From Pseudomonas syringae KCTC 12500 (GTDB lineage: Bacteria > Pseudomonadota > Gammaproteobacteria > Pseudomonadales > Pseudomonadaceae), in NCBI RefSeq assembly GCF_000507185.2, contig NZ_AYTM02000002.1:5677501-5741500 (forward strand): a DNA stretch of 64,000 bases, in the 5' to 3' direction. A program made the translations under genes and the position numbers. The notes under the pieces are model-generated. The model did no database searches, was not told the origin of the DNA, and saw only the letters and a program-made list of their open reading frames with translations. Shown piece after piece: positions 55,394 through 64,000 of this stretch (position 1 is the stretch's first letter; each line of letters opens with the position of its first letter).

Positions 55394-57276
55394 GCCTTAG
55401 GCGCTGCACTGAGCTTGTTCGGATCCTGATCACGGTACAGCGCTTCGACCTTGTCTGCGCGCCACTGCAGGACGGCACGCTGGTTGATCGACCCCTTATC
55501 GGTGATTTCGCCGCGATCAATGGAAGCGGGCTGATCAAGCAGCACGATCCACTCCAGCCGGCTGGCGTTGCCGTTCGCGCCCTGATTCAGGCGCGCCAGC
55601 CAGTCGGCGAACCATTCGCGTACCGGCGCACTGGCCAGTACCTGTGCATCCGTGGCCTGTGCATCCAGCCCGGCCAGTTGCCGACACTCGTGCACTCTGG
55701 GAAACACCAGCGCCCCGAGGCATTCGCGGTCAGGCGCAGTGATGACCACATCCTGCACATACGGCGAGCCTTCCAGCACCGCGCGGTTGCGCATCGGTCC
55801 GACGCTGACGAACACGCCCGACGACAGCTTGAAATCCTCGGCCAGACGCCCGTCGAACATCAGGCCCAGTTCGGGTGCCGCAGGATCGGCAAGCTTGATT
55901 GCATCGCCGGAGCAATAGAAGCCGTTCTCGTCGAACACTTCGGCCGTCTGCTGCGGCGAGCGCCAGTAGCCCGGCATGATGTGCGGACCACGAAACCGCC
56001 CTTCGAGCTTGCCATCCACCGGCACCAGACACACTTCGCATCCCGGTGCGGGCAGGCCGATGTACCCGGCCATCGACAATGGCCCGGTAGTAAAGGTGCA
56101 GGACGGCGCAGCCTCGGTCATGCCCAGCCCGGCCATCATGCGAATCCGCTCGCCGCAATGCTGCTCGGCCACCCGGTCAAGACGATCCCAGATGCTTTGC
56201 GAAAGGCCGGCAGCGGCGAAGAAGAACAGCTTGATGCGTGAGAAGAATCGCTCGCGCAGCTCGGCGTCCTGCTCCAGCGCGTTGACCAGCTCCTCCCAAC
56301 CCTTGGGCACAGTCAGGTAGGCGGTAGGCGAAATTTCCTTGAGGTTGCGTAAAGTCTCGGCGAAGCCTTGTGCGGTGGGCTTGCCGTTGTCCAGATAGAA
56401 CGTGCCACCGTTGTACAGCACGATACCGATGTTGTGACTGCCGCCGAAGGTGTGATTCCAGGGCAGCCAGTCGACCAGCACGGGCGGTTCTTCGCCGAAC
56501 ACCGGGAACGTCTGCAGCAGCATCTGTTGATTGGCACACAGCATGCGTTGGGTAGTCACCACCGCCTTGGGCAGTTTGGTCGAGCCCGAGGTGAACAAAA
56601 ACTTGGCGATGGTGTTGGGGCCGCTGGCCAGGAAAGCGGCATCGGCCTCGCTGCCACCCGGCTCTTCGAGCAGGCTGGAGAAGCTCAGATGAGGCCTGCC
56701 ATTGAGCTGTCCGCGTACAGTGATGACGGGCGTGTCCGTAGGAATGATCGCATCGATAGCACGCTGGAACGGCGCGGCATCACTGACAAATACCAATCCT
56801 GGCCGCAATACGTCGCAGACGTGTCGTAACTTGGCGAAATCCTGAGACATGACCGAATACGCCGGTGATACCGGGCAGTATGGAATGCCGGCGTACATGG
56901 CACCCAGAGCAAGCTGCAAGTGCTCGATGTCGTTACCTGACAGCAACGCCAGCGGCCGATCGGCGGAAAGGTCGTACGCCAGCAGGCTCTGCGCGATAGC
57001 GCGCACATCCGTCAGCATCTCGGCATAACTGACCTTGCGCCAGCCGCCACGGCTGTCGCGGGCGGCAATAAAGGTTTGTTGCGGACGCAACTGAGCCCAG
57101 TGCACCAGCCGGTCAAGCAGCCGGTCGGGCAATCGTGCCAGGGGCTCCAGGGAACGCATGTGCAGAACGCCCTGCTCTTCCCGCACCTCGATGGGCGGGT
57201 GGCCGATCGAGACCTGACGGTAGCGCGGTGTATTATCTTCACTTTGCAGCGTTGATGATCTGATATCGGAACTCAC
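55390..57276 (-). CDS. fcs: Feruloyl-CoA synthetase
   Basis: About 628 residues. It is an AMP-forming acyl-CoA synthetase with FTSGSTKLPKAVVTTQ (P-loop), DWLPWNHTFGG, LGMTEAAPSCTFTTGP and FSSGVF-type late motifs. It activates ferulate and 4-coumarate to their CoA esters. The start is GTG at 57276, with GGAGAG seven bases upstream; ATG at 57291 lacks such a site. It lies in the order ech-vdh-fcs-aat, typical of Pseudomonas ferulate loci. Confidence 0.9.
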   Translation of the reverse strand: MSSDIRSSTLQSEDNTPRYRQVSIGHPPIEVREEQGVLHMRSLEPLARLPDRLLDRLVHWAQLRPQQTFIAARDSRGGWRKVSYAEMLTDVRAIAQSLLAYDLSADRPLALLSGNDIEHLQLALGAMYAGIPYCPVSPAYSVMSQDFAKLRHVCDVLRPGLVFVSDAAPFQRAIDAIIPTDTPVITVRGQLNGRPHLSFSSLLEEPGGSEADAAFLASGPNTIAKFLFTSGSTKLPKAVVTTQRMLCANQQMLLQTFPVFGEEPPVLVDWLPWNHTFGGSHNIGIVLYNGGTFYLDNGKPTAQGFAETLRNLKEISPTAYLTVPKGWEELVNALEQDAELRERFFSRIKLFFFAAAGLSQSIWDRLDRVAEQHCGERIRMMAGLGMTEAAPSCTFTTGPLSMAGYIGLPAPGCEVCLVPVDGKLEGRFRGPHIMPGYWRSPQQTAEVFDENGFYCSGDAIKLADPAAPELGLMFDGRLAEDFKLSSGVFVSVGPMRNRAVLEGSPYVQDVVITAPDRECLGALVFPRVHECRQLAGLDAQATDAQVLASAPVREWFADWLARLNQGANGNASRLEWIVLLDQPASIDRGEITDKGSINQRAVLQWRADKVEALYRDQDPNKLSAAPKA

Positions 57277-57445
57277 GTGCGTTCTCTCCATCAAGGTACG
57301 CAGGCGCCAAACGCTACGCAGCGGTTCGGACCAAGCGTTGCAGCACCAGGCTGCAGCCTTGTTATTGTTGTGCCTGAGTCACCGGCGACACGGTCTTGTG
57401 TAAAAGAGCGTTACCGCCGGCCTGGAAGGTTTCAGATCGGGTGGT

Positions 57446-58894
57446 TCAAATGGGATAGTGCCGTAGCCCGTTTTGCAACGTCACCCAGCGCAACTGGGTA
57501 AAGTGCTCGATCGAGGCCTTGCCGCCGAAACTGCCATAGCCACTGGACTTCACCCCGCCGAAGGGCATTTGCGCCTCGTCGTGAACGGTGGGGCCGTTGA
57601 TATGGCAGATCCCGGACTCGACCCGTTGCGCCAGCGCCAGGGCCCGGCTGGTATCACGACTGAAAATCGCCGCCGAGAGACCGAACTCCGAATCGTTGGC
57701 CAGTCGCAATAGCGCTTCGTCACCGTCGCCGCGCAGCACCACGGCCACCGGGCCGAAGGACTCCTCGCGGTACAGGCGCATGGCATCTGTCACACCGTCG
57801 AGCAGCGTCGGTTGCAGAATGCTTTCCTGCAACTGCCCGCCAATCACCAGCGTTGCGCCAAGCGCCACGGCGTCATCGATCAAGCCTTTGATGCGCGTCC
57901 CGGCACCCACGTCGACCAGCGACCCGAGGACCGATTCACTGTCATCCGGATTGCCGGCGCGCAAGGTTTTGATCTTGGTCGTCAGCTTGGCAACGAAGGC
58001 GTCGGCGACCTTGTAATCCACGATCAGCCGCTCGGTGGACATGCAGATCTGGCCCTGATTGAAATAAGCGCCAAAGGCGGCGGCCTCTACTGCCGCGTCG
58101 AGATCGGCGTCGTCGAGCACCAGAAACGGTGCCTTGCCACCCAGTTCCAGCAGTGCCGGTTTCAGATACCGCGCCGACAGTTCACCGACGATGCGGCCTA
58201 CATGAGTGGAACCGGTGAAATTGACCCGCCGTACTGCCGGGTTGGCAATCAGGCGCTCGACAATCGCCGGCGCATCGGCCGGCGCGTTGCTGATCACGTT
58301 CACCACACCGTCACCCAGCCCGGCATCCTGCAGCACCTGGCCGATCAGCCGATGCACGGCTGGGCTGAGCTCCGAAGCCTTGAGCACCACGGTATTGCCG
58401 CAGGCGAGTGGCATGGCGATAGCTCGCGCGGCAAGAATCACCGGCGCATTCCACGGCGCGATACCGAGGACCACACCGCAGGGCTGGCGCAGCGCCATGG
58501 CAAAATTGCCGGGAACATTGGAGGGGATGACATCGCCGGTAATCTGCGTCGTCATGGATGCCGCTTCGCGCAGCATGTTGGCGGCCAGCTGTACGTTGAA
58601 GCCGTACCAGTTGGCCATTGCTCCGGTTTCGCCGGCCGCAGCGATGAATTCGCCGCTGCGGGCCTGCAACTGCGCGGCAGCTTCGAGCAGACGCGCCCGA
58701 CGCTCGCCGGGCACCATCGCCGCCCAGCCGGGGAACGCAGCCTGAGCGGCTGCGACCGCCGCATCGGCATCTTCCAGAGTCGCCGCGGCCACCCGCGAAA
58801 CCACCTCGCCAGTCACCGGGTTGCAGCGTTCAAATGTACGTCCGTCACTCGCGGGGCACGACTGGCCGCCGATCAGCAGGGGCACGTCCAGCAT
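57446..58894 (-). CDS. vdh: Vanillin dehydrogenase
   Basis: The 482-residue aldehyde dehydrogenase has the catalytic Cys in FNQGQICMSTERLIV, the Glu in LLELGGKAPFLV and the NAD loop FTGSTHVGRIV. Position between ech and fcs indicates vanillin or 4-hydroxybenzaldehyde as substrate, oxidised to vanillate or 4-hydroxybenzoate. ATG at 58894 has AGAGGAA upstream. The product vanillate feeds VanAB, encoded at 15.7-17.7 kb. Confidence 0.92.
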   Translation of the reverse strand: MLDVPLLIGGQSCPASDGRTFERCNPVTGEVVSRVAAATLEDADAAVAAAQAAFPGWAAMVPGERRARLLEAAAQLQARSGEFIAAAGETGAMANWYGFNVQLAANMLREAASMTTQITGDVIPSNVPGNFAMALRQPCGVVLGIAPWNAPVILAARAIAMPLACGNTVVLKASELSPAVHRLIGQVLQDAGLGDGVVNVISNAPADAPAIVERLIANPAVRRVNFTGSTHVGRIVGELSARYLKPALLELGGKAPFLVLDDADLDAAVEAAAFGAYFNQGQICMSTERLIVDYKVADAFVAKLTTKIKTLRAGNPDDSESVLGSLVDVGAGTRIKGLIDDAVALGATLVIGGQLQESILQPTLLDGVTDAMRLYREESFGPVAVVLRGDGDEALLRLANDSEFGLSAAIFSRDTSRALALAQRVESGICHINGPTVHDEAQMPFGGVKSSGYGSFGGKASIEHFTQLRWVTLQNGLRHYPI

Positions 58895-58960
58895 GGTGAT
58901 TCCTCTTTATTATCTTTATCAGGAACTACAGACTCGGTTTTAAAACTTCTGGATACCCGA

Positions 58961-59791
58961 CTAGCGTTTGTAAGCTTCCAGACCAGGCTTGATGCTCTTG
59001 TCATCAAGGAACTGCTTCATGCCCTGCTCGCGCCCGCCTTCCTTGTCCAGCAGACGTGACTGGTCGAGTTTGGCGTACAGGTAGTCTTCGTTCTGCTCCC
59101 AGGTCAGTTCGCGGCAGCGTTTGAAGCCGTGCTTGGCGGCGCGCAGTACCACCGGATTTTTTTCCAGCAGATTGTTGGCCAGATCGATGGTCACCTGACG
59201 CAGTTGCGCCAGCGGCACGCTTTCATTGACGAGGCCCATTTCAGCGGCCTTCTGACCGTTGAAGGTTTTGCCGGTCATGATGTAGTAAAGCGACTGGCGG
59301 TGGCCCACGGTGTCCGCCATGGCCTTGCTCACCAGGTTGCCGGGCGGAATACCCCAGTTGATTTCCGAAAGGCCGAAGGTCGCTTCATCAGCGCAGATCG
59401 CCAGATCACAGGCCACCAGCGGACTGAAACCACCACCGAAGCACCAGCCGTTGACCATGGCGATGGTCGGCTTGGCGTACATGCGCAGCATCTTCCACTG
59501 CCACTGGGAGGCTTCCCGACGGATTTTTTCCTGAAGAATTTCCGGTCCGGCATCTACCTCGCGGAAGTACTCCTTGAGGTCCATGCCAGCGGTCCACGCC
59601 TCGCCCGCACCAGTCAGCACCAGAACGCCCGCATCGGGATCCTGCTCGAGGGTTTCCAGCACATCGATCATTTCGCGGTTCAAGGTCGGGCTCATCGCGT
59701 TGCGTTTTTCCGGCCGATTGAGGATGACCCATGCGATACCTTGCTCGATCTCGACCTTGATGGTTGACCAGCGGCCTTCATATTTGCTCAT
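58961..59791 (-). CDS. ech: Hydroxycinnamoyl-CoA hydratase/lyase
   Basis: The 276-residue protein, exact size of the known Pseudomonas enzyme, belongs to the crotonase family. The oxyanion-hole region is GEAWTAGMDLKEYF, and the catalytic Ser123 (GGGFSPLVACDL) and Glu143 (FGLSEINWGIPPG) match the established HCHL residues. It hydrates feruloyl-CoA and cleaves it to vanillin plus acetyl-CoA. ATG at 59791 is well supported by homology. It is the first gene of the ferulate operon and divergent from a MarR gene. Confidence 0.95.
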   Translation of the reverse strand: MSKYEGRWSTIKVEIEQGIAWVILNRPEKRNAMSPTLNREMIDVLETLEQDPDAGVLVLTGAGEAWTAGMDLKEYFREVDAGPEILQEKIRREASQWQWKMLRMYAKPTIAMVNGWCFGGGFSPLVACDLAICADEATFGLSEINWGIPPGNLVSKAMADTVGHRQSLYYIMTGKTFNGQKAAEMGLVNESVPLAQLRQVTIDLANNLLEKNPVVLRAAKHGFKRCRELTWEQNEDYLYAKLDQSRLLDKEGGREQGMKQFLDDKSIKPGLEAYKR

Positions 59792-59846
59792 GGCGATGCT
59801 CTCTTGTTCTTGGCTTGAAGATGACTCAAAGCTAAACCGCAAATAT

Positions 59847-59863
59847 AGTTATGTCAATTAACT
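59847..59863. promoter_or_regulatory. Candidate MarR/FerR operator
   Basis: AGTTATGTCAATTAACT is a 17-base imperfect palindrome (AGTTA/TAACT arms) in the divergent ech/MarR intergenic region, 56 bases before the ech start. The size suits a MarR dimer. Confidence 0.45.
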
Positions 59864-60003
59864 GTTATTCACATTAATCAAAATCTCGGCACTCCGTCCG
59901 AACCCGTGGGTCACAGTGAAGTAACACCCCATAGCTATCATTCGCCAACCTCGGCAAACTGATCGGCTGATTGACCCATCAAACCATAAGGACCGCATTT
60001 TCA

Positions 60004-60492
60004 ATGGCCAAGCCATCTGACATCGCCGACGTTTGCCAGGCTCCCGTACAGGCTGCCGAGGCACCTTTACCAACGGATTCTGCGCTGGATGATCTGATCG
60101 GTTATGCCATGCGCCGTGCGCAGCTCAAGCTGTTCCAGAACCTGATCGGACGTCTTTCCACACACGACCTGCGCCCGGCGCAGTTCTCGGCCCTGGCGAT
60201 CATCGAGCAGAACCCGGGGCTCATGCAGGCAGACCTGGCCAAAGCACTGGCGATCGAACCGCCTCAGGTCGTTCCATTACTCAACAAGCTCGAAGAACGC
60301 GCGCTGGCCGTCCGGGTACGTTGCAAGCCGGACAAACGCTCGTACGGCATCTTTCTCAGCAAAAGCGGCGAAACACTGCTGCGCGAGCTGAAACAGATCG
60401 CCGTAGACAGCGACCTCGAATCCACCGCAGCGCTGGATCAAAAGGAACGTCAGGACCTGCTCAGGTTGCTGAAAAAAGTGTATCAATCCTAA
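60004..60492 (+). CDS. MarR-family regulator of ferulate catabolism
   Basis: The 162-residue protein has the MarR winged helix (about residues 55-125, with LMQADLAKALAIEPPQVVPLLNKLEERALAVRVRCKPDKRSYGIFLS). It is divergent from ech. In other pseudomonads a MarR repressor here responds to feruloyl-CoA. ATG at 60004 is preferred to 59971 as it matches the family-like start. Confidence 0.88.
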   Translation: MAKPSDIADVCQAPVQAAEAPLPTDSALDDLIGYAMRRAQLKLFQNLIGRLSTHDLRPAQFSALAIIEQNPGLMQADLAKALAIEPPQVVPLLNKLEERALAVRVRCKPDKRSYGIFLSKSGETLLRELKQIAVDSDLESTAALDQKERQDLLRLLKKVYQS

Positions 60493-60522
60493 ACGGCTTC
60501 CCTGCCGTCAAGGCGGGGGTCG

Positions 60523-61845
60523 CTACCAGAGCGGCAAGCTGTATTGCACGATAAAGCGTGTCTGGTTCTCGTCCCGAAACGCTGCACCTGCCGGGAAGTC
60601 GTTGCGATAGATCGACTTGCGCGCCAGCAGCCCGACGTTCTTTAGCGGACCGCTTTGCACAACGTAGCCCAGCTCCATCTGAAACTCACGCTCCTTGCGA
60701 TCATCGGCATTGAAAGCGGCCAGCTCAATGTTGTCGCCGCGCACATAACGCAGGCGGCTGCGCAACCCGACCAGCCCGACGGCGGTGAAGTCATAGTCGT
60801 AGATGGCTTGCCAGGTGCGCTCTTTGGCGTTGAGGAAGTCCGAGCTCATGGTCATCTCGCTCAATCCCATCAGTTCGGTGCCCGAGACATAAGGCGTCGC
60901 CGTGTCGCCACTGGAATGCATGTAGCCAAGGCTGACGCTGTGCCCTCCCCACTTGTAGCCAAACAGCGCGGACAGGTTCTGGTTGTCGACTTCGCCAGCT
61001 TTCGCGCTGCCGGTATCGCGGCTGAAAAAGCTGCGCAGATCGGTGCTCAGCACGCCGTCGCCAATCGCCAGCTTGTGCAGCAGGGCCAGGGTGTTCTGGG
61101 TATAGAGATCGTCTACTTCGGCATGATACGCGCGCAGGCTCAGGTCCTTGTCGACCTGATAATCGCCACCGGCATAAGCCATGTGCGACGACGTTGCCGC
61201 CCCATTGAAACGGCGGTTCGGTGAAGCGATGCTGATGGCCTGGTAGTTGCTGGAGTCACGCTTGTTGACCCGGTCGATGTAGCCCGCGTTGAGGGTCAGG
61301 TCATCGATGTCCCTGGAAGTCAGCGTGGTGCCACGAAAGGTCTGCGGTAACAGTCGCGAGGGACTGGCGAAAGCGAACGGCAGGAAAATCGACACATCAC
61401 CGGTCTTGACCGTGGTTTCATGGAATTTCAGCTTGCCGGTCAGGGCCAGCCGCGAATACTCGTCGGCCGCACGGCCATCACTGGCAGATACCGGCAACAG
61501 CTCGGTGCCGCTGCGGTCTGGCGAAGAATCCAGCTTCACGCCGACCAGCGCCCGGGCGTCCAGGCCGAACCCCACCGGCCCTTGGGTAAAGCCGGATTCC
61601 GCGTTCATGATGAAGCCCTGCGCCCACTCCCGAGTTGCTGTCTTGGCGCCATCATCCTTGTAATCGCGGTCCATATAATAGTTGCGCAGCGTCAGGGTGC
61701 CATGGCTGTCATCCAGAAAGCCCTGCGCCTGTGCAGGGTCGGGAATGGCACTGATACCCAGCAGGCCCAGCGCGAGGCCACAACGTTTTCCACGAAAAAA
61801 GGGAGCTGACACAGCGCTTGCTGCATCATGAGCGAGCTTCGACAT
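60523..61845 (-). CDS. OprD-family porin of the hydroxycinnamate locus
   Basis: The 440-residue porin has an unusually long N-terminal signal region (cleavage near PAQA/QGFLDDS) and OprD features: TLTLRNYYMDRDYKDD, TREWAQGFIMNAESGFTQGPVGFGLDA and a terminal aromatic strand (SLPLW). Aromatic-acid OprD homologues occur beside such loci, so uptake of ferulate or coumarate is likely. ATG at 61845 is used. It is divergent from the AAHS transporter. Confidence 0.9.
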   Translation of the reverse strand: MSKLAHDAASAVSAPFFRGKRCGLALGLLGISAIPDPAQAQGFLDDSHGTLTLRNYYMDRDYKDDGAKTATREWAQGFIMNAESGFTQGPVGFGLDARALVGVKLDSSPDRSGTELLPVSASDGRAADEYSRLALTGKLKFHETTVKTGDVSIFLPFAFASPSRLLPQTFRGTTLTSRDIDDLTLNAGYIDRVNKRDSSNYQAISIASPNRRFNGAATSSHMAYAGGDYQVDKDLSLRAYHAEVDDLYTQNTLALLHKLAIGDGVLSTDLRSFFSRDTGSAKAGEVDNQNLSALFGYKWGGHSVSLGYMHSSGDTATPYVSGTELMGLSEMTMSSDFLNAKERTWQAIYDYDFTAVGLVGLRSRLRYVRGDNIELAAFNADDRKEREFQMELGYVVQSGPLKNVGLLARKSIYRNDFPAGAAFRDENQTRFIVQYSLPLW

Positions 61846-62173
61846 GTTCGGTGTCCACTTATTGTTGTTGTTTTTGGAGTCGGTCCGGCGCTTGATTGCA
61901 GGTCCGTGAGCAGAGAATTGAAAGATTCTGCGGCCACGTCAATCCAAAGTGATCGATAATCGAACATTAATATTATTAACTACTTTATCAGTCGCTCGAC
62001 ATTCATCTTCTAACTCAATGTTTTTAAAAGACTAAGATCCGTTTTTTACGAGTATTTCGACCAGATTCAATTTTTAGTTATTTTTGTTACCTTGATAACT
62101 ACCTGTCACAACGCCTCGATTGGCGCTAGGGAACAGGCTTTTCTCCACAACAAAAACAACAATGAGGCTTGCC
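61846..62173. other. AT-rich divergent promoter region of porin and transporter
   Basis: This 328-base region between two outward-facing transport genes is very AT-rich from about 61960 to 62100. It holds promoters for both. I did not find a clear operator like the one before ech. No gene is visible. Confidence 0.55.
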
Positions 62174-63394
62174 ATGAACAGTCCGTTACGTCGATCGACG
62201 CTGACCATTGTCTTGTGTTTTATCGTTGCGCTCATCGAAGGTTTCGACCTGCAAGCTGCCGGAACGGCGGCCGCCGGGTTGCGTCAGACCTTCGCACTTG
62301 ATCCGAAAATGATGGGCTGGGTGTTCAGCGCAGGGATCATTGGGCTGCTGCCTGGCGCGTTCTTTGGCGGGTGGATTGCCGATCGCATCGGCCGCAAGAA
62401 GATCCTGGTGAGCGCAGTACTGCTGTTCGGGGTCTTTTCGCTGAGCACTGCGTATGTCGAGAGCTTTTCCGGCCTGCTGCTGGTGCGCTTCATGACCGGC
62501 CTGGGTCTTGGGGCAGCGCTGCCCAACCTGATTGCCTTGTGCGCCGAAGCCGTCAGCGAACGTCACCGCGGGCTGGCCATCAGCGTCATGTACGCAGGAG
62601 TGCCATTGGGTGGTGCCCTGGCGGCGGTCGTGGCCATGTTCACCAGCGAGCACTGGCAGACCACGTTCATCATCGGTGGTCTGGTGCCGCTGCTGGTGGT
62701 TCCGCTGATGATCCTGTTGCTGCCCGAGTCCAGCGCTTTCAGACAGCAGACCAGCGCTGGCAGCGTTCGGCATTCAAGCGCCACTGCGTTGTTCGGCGAA
62801 GGCCGGGCGCGCACGACGCTGGCCTTGTGGCTCGGTTACTTCTTTACCCTGACCGTGATGTACATGCTGCTCAACTGGCTGCCTTCACTGCTGATCGGTC
62901 AGGGTTTCAGCAAGCCGCAGGCGGGCATGGTGCAGATGTTGTTCAACATCGGCGGCGCACTGGGATCGCTGTTGGGCGGGCTGTTGCTCGATCGCTGCAA
63001 TGGTATCAAGGTGGTGCTGTTTGTTTATGCCGGTTTGCTCGCGGCGCTGGCAGGCGTGGGTCTGTCGGTCGGTATCGTACCGATGGCCATTGCCGGGTTT
63101 GCAGCCGGGGTATTTGTCATTGCCGCGCAGTTGGTGCTGTATGCGCTGGCCCCACCCTCCTACCCGACCTCGGTACGCGCCACCGGTGTGGGAGCTGCAG
63201 TGGCCATCGGCCGTCTCGGTTCGGTCGCCGGCCCCCTGGCGGCCGGGCAACTGCTGGGCGCTGGCGCCGGAACCGCCGGCGTACTGCTGGCCACCTCGCC
63301 AGGCCTGGTGATTGCGGCACTGGCGGCGATCACCGTGCTGTCCAGATCAGTCGCCATCGAGAAGCGTGAGCTCAAGGCTGCAGAGTCGAGCTGA
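62174..63394 (+). CDS. AAHS-family MFS transporter, likely hydroxycinnamate uptake
   Basis: The 406-residue protein has twelve predicted helices and the aromatic acid:H+ symporter features VALIEGFDLQAAGTAAAGLRQTF (D in helix 1) and GGWIADRIGRKK. These carriers move 4-hydroxybenzoate, vanillate or hydroxycinnamates. ATG at 62174 has GAGG six bases upstream. Its place next to ech/fcs and the porin suggests hydroxycinnamate import. Confidence 0.9.
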   Translation: MNSPLRRSTLTIVLCFIVALIEGFDLQAAGTAAAGLRQTFALDPKMMGWVFSAGIIGLLPGAFFGGWIADRIGRKKILVSAVLLFGVFSLSTAYVESFSGLLLVRFMTGLGLGAALPNLIALCAEAVSERHRGLAISVMYAGVPLGGALAAVVAMFTSEHWQTTFIIGGLVPLLVVPLMILLLPESSAFRQQTSAGSVRHSSATALFGEGRARTTLALWLGYFFTLTVMYMLLNWLPSLLIGQGFSKPQAGMVQMLFNIGGALGSLLGGLLLDRCNGIKVVLFVYAGLLAALAGVGLSVGIVPMAIAGFAAGVFVIAAQLVLYALAPPSYPTSVRATGVGAAVAIGRLGSVAGPLAAGQLLGAGAGTAGVLLATSPGLVIAALAAITVLSRSVAIEKRELKAAESS

Positions 63395-63620
63395 TCAAGG
63401 CCCTCTTCGCCAACAAGCGAAGCGTCGCCCGGTCCACTCCCACGGCCTCCGGCCAGAATCAAGAGCGGATTTATGTATAACAATGAGCAATCCGTGTCAC
63501 ATCGTTCTGGGGGTTAAGCGAGATTTGTTTTAGATCTCAGGCTGCTTTTTTGATCGCGATGGTACTGTCGACGCAGAGTGCGACGTTAGTGACGGCTGAG
63601 TCCTGGCGCTGATCCGGGGG

Positions 63621-63643
63621 TAGCCTGGCAGGACGCCAGGCTA
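63621..63643. repeat. Palindrome TAGCCTGGC/GCCAGGCTA
   Basis: Perfect 9-base arms with a five-base spacer. REP-like in size and symmetry. Confidence 0.65.
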
Positions 63644-63654
63644 GCCGCACCGGG

Positions 63655-63798
63655 CCCAGGGTGTGTAAAAACGTCACGAGCGAAGGCAAGACAAGGCAAA
63701 AACAGGCGAAAAAGCGGAGTCTAGGTGTTCTAAATGAGCATTTTTCGCCTGTTTTTAACGCAGTATTGCCAAGCGCAGTAGTTTTTACACAGCCTGGG
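63655..63798. repeat. MITE-like long inverted repeat
   Basis: The 18-base ends (63655-63672 and 63781-63798) are inverted copies with one mismatch. Inner arms AAAAACAGGCGAAAAA and TTTTTCGCCTGTTTTT (63698-63713, 63741-63756) extend the fold. Total length about 144 bases with no open frame, the form of a miniature inverted-repeat element or large hairpin. Confidence 0.7.
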
Positions 63799-63849
63799 CC
63801 ATGGATGGCCCGTTGCGGCGACCCCCGGATCAGTGTCAGGGCGAAGGAA

Positions 63850-63864
63850 CCCGACGAAGTCGGG
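63850..63864. repeat. Palindrome CCCGAC/GTCGGG
   Basis: Perfect 6-base arms around GAA, within the repeat cluster. Confidence 0.5.
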
Positions 63865-63889
63865 CCGGAAACAGGAGCGAGGGGCTTTG

Positions 63890-63914
63890 GTTACTTTGGC
63901 CCCATCAAAGTAAC
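63890..63914. repeat. Palindrome GTTACTTTG/CAAAGTAAC
   Basis: Perfect 9-base arms with a seven-base spacer GCCCCAT. I recall this sequence as a recurrent repeat in Pseudomonas genomes. Confidence 0.65.
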
Positions 63915-63979
63915 TCGCCGAGGGGCGAAAAGGTGACCTGAGCCGAACCTCAATCCACCTGACATCGCAGAACCCTTGT

Positions 63980-63996
63980 GTGACGCAGAGCGTCAC
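63980..63996. repeat. Palindrome GTGACGC/GCGTCAC
   Basis: Perfect 7-base arms around AGA, at the window edge; resembles small repeats common in P. syringae. Confidence 0.55.
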
Positions 63997-64000
63997 GAAC

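Larger units (their letters stand above)
63395..64000. repeat. Non-coding palindrome cluster (REP/MITE-like)
   Basis: These 606 bases hold no convincing gene; the small frames read through repeats. Several palindromes occur in a row and are listed separately. The ends at 63655-63672 and 63781-63798 form a large inverted repeat. Segments such as GTTACTTTGG...CAAAGTAAC are repeated sequences in pseudomonad genomes as far as I recall. Confidence 0.75.

Noticed and set aside
61420..61809. Plus-strand frame inside the OprD gene
   Set aside because: It is a shadow of the porin coding sequence with no independent support.

Overview
The window looks like chromosome from a plant-associated Pseudomonas of the P. 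syringae complex. The reasons are a GC-rich gene set of pseudomonad type, OprD-family porins, many LysR regulators, vanillate and hydroxycinnamate catabolism genes, and a GTG-started 534-residue LOV-domain hybrid histidine kinase matching the length and layout of the known P. syringae LOV kinase. This assignment rests on recognition of families, not on a database search.

Layout. 1-430 is the 3' end of ugd, facing an ArnT-like membrane glycosyltransferase. 2344-4755 is a secreted beta-trefoil/zinc metalloprotease. 4902-7911 holds a membrane protein with a long helical domain and the LOV hybrid kinase. 8056-11554 is a glycosyltransferase, UDP-galactopyranose mutase and glycoside hydrolase operon, facing a galE broken by one extra T. 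13076-15517 has a cupin regulator, a PuuD-like hydrolase and a LysR regulator. 15663-18462 is vanA-vanB-vanR with VanR-like operators. 18538-26302 carries a GGDEF/EAL protein, a nucleoside hydrolase, a secreted hypothetical protein, and a LysR/MFS/glucarate dehydratase unit.

26319-31609 is an accessory scar. It contains a 5'-truncated pqiB, two unrecognised membrane-protein genes behind a possibly structured leader, a Tn3-family transposase remnant, an intact P-loop kinase gene and an IS66 remnant.

31701-45943 looks like one functional unit: a polar amino acid ABC importer, an SDR, PxpA/B/C-like 5-oxoprolinase subunits, a biotin carboxylase, a true biotin carrier, a second carrier-like protein whose biotinyl lysine is replaced, a LysR regulator, and a divergent aminotransferase/DHA2 exporter/OprD set. 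Four matching LysR-type boxes (ATAAG-N5-CTTAT or close variants) lie 66-115 bp upstream of the four predicted transcription units. I consider this the best candidate for an undescribed system.

45995-53649 contains a small monooxygenase, an MRJP-like protein, a TetR regulator, a second PxpABC set with its own LysR gene, and a RidA protein facing another LysR gene. 53669-63394 is the ferulate/4-coumarate locus: aat, fcs, vdh and ech, with a MarR regulator, an OprD porin and an AAHS transporter. With vanAB 40 kb away it would take ferulate through vanillin and vanillate to protocatechuate. 63395-64000 is a non-coding cluster of palindromes, including a roughly 145-bp MITE-like inverted repeat.
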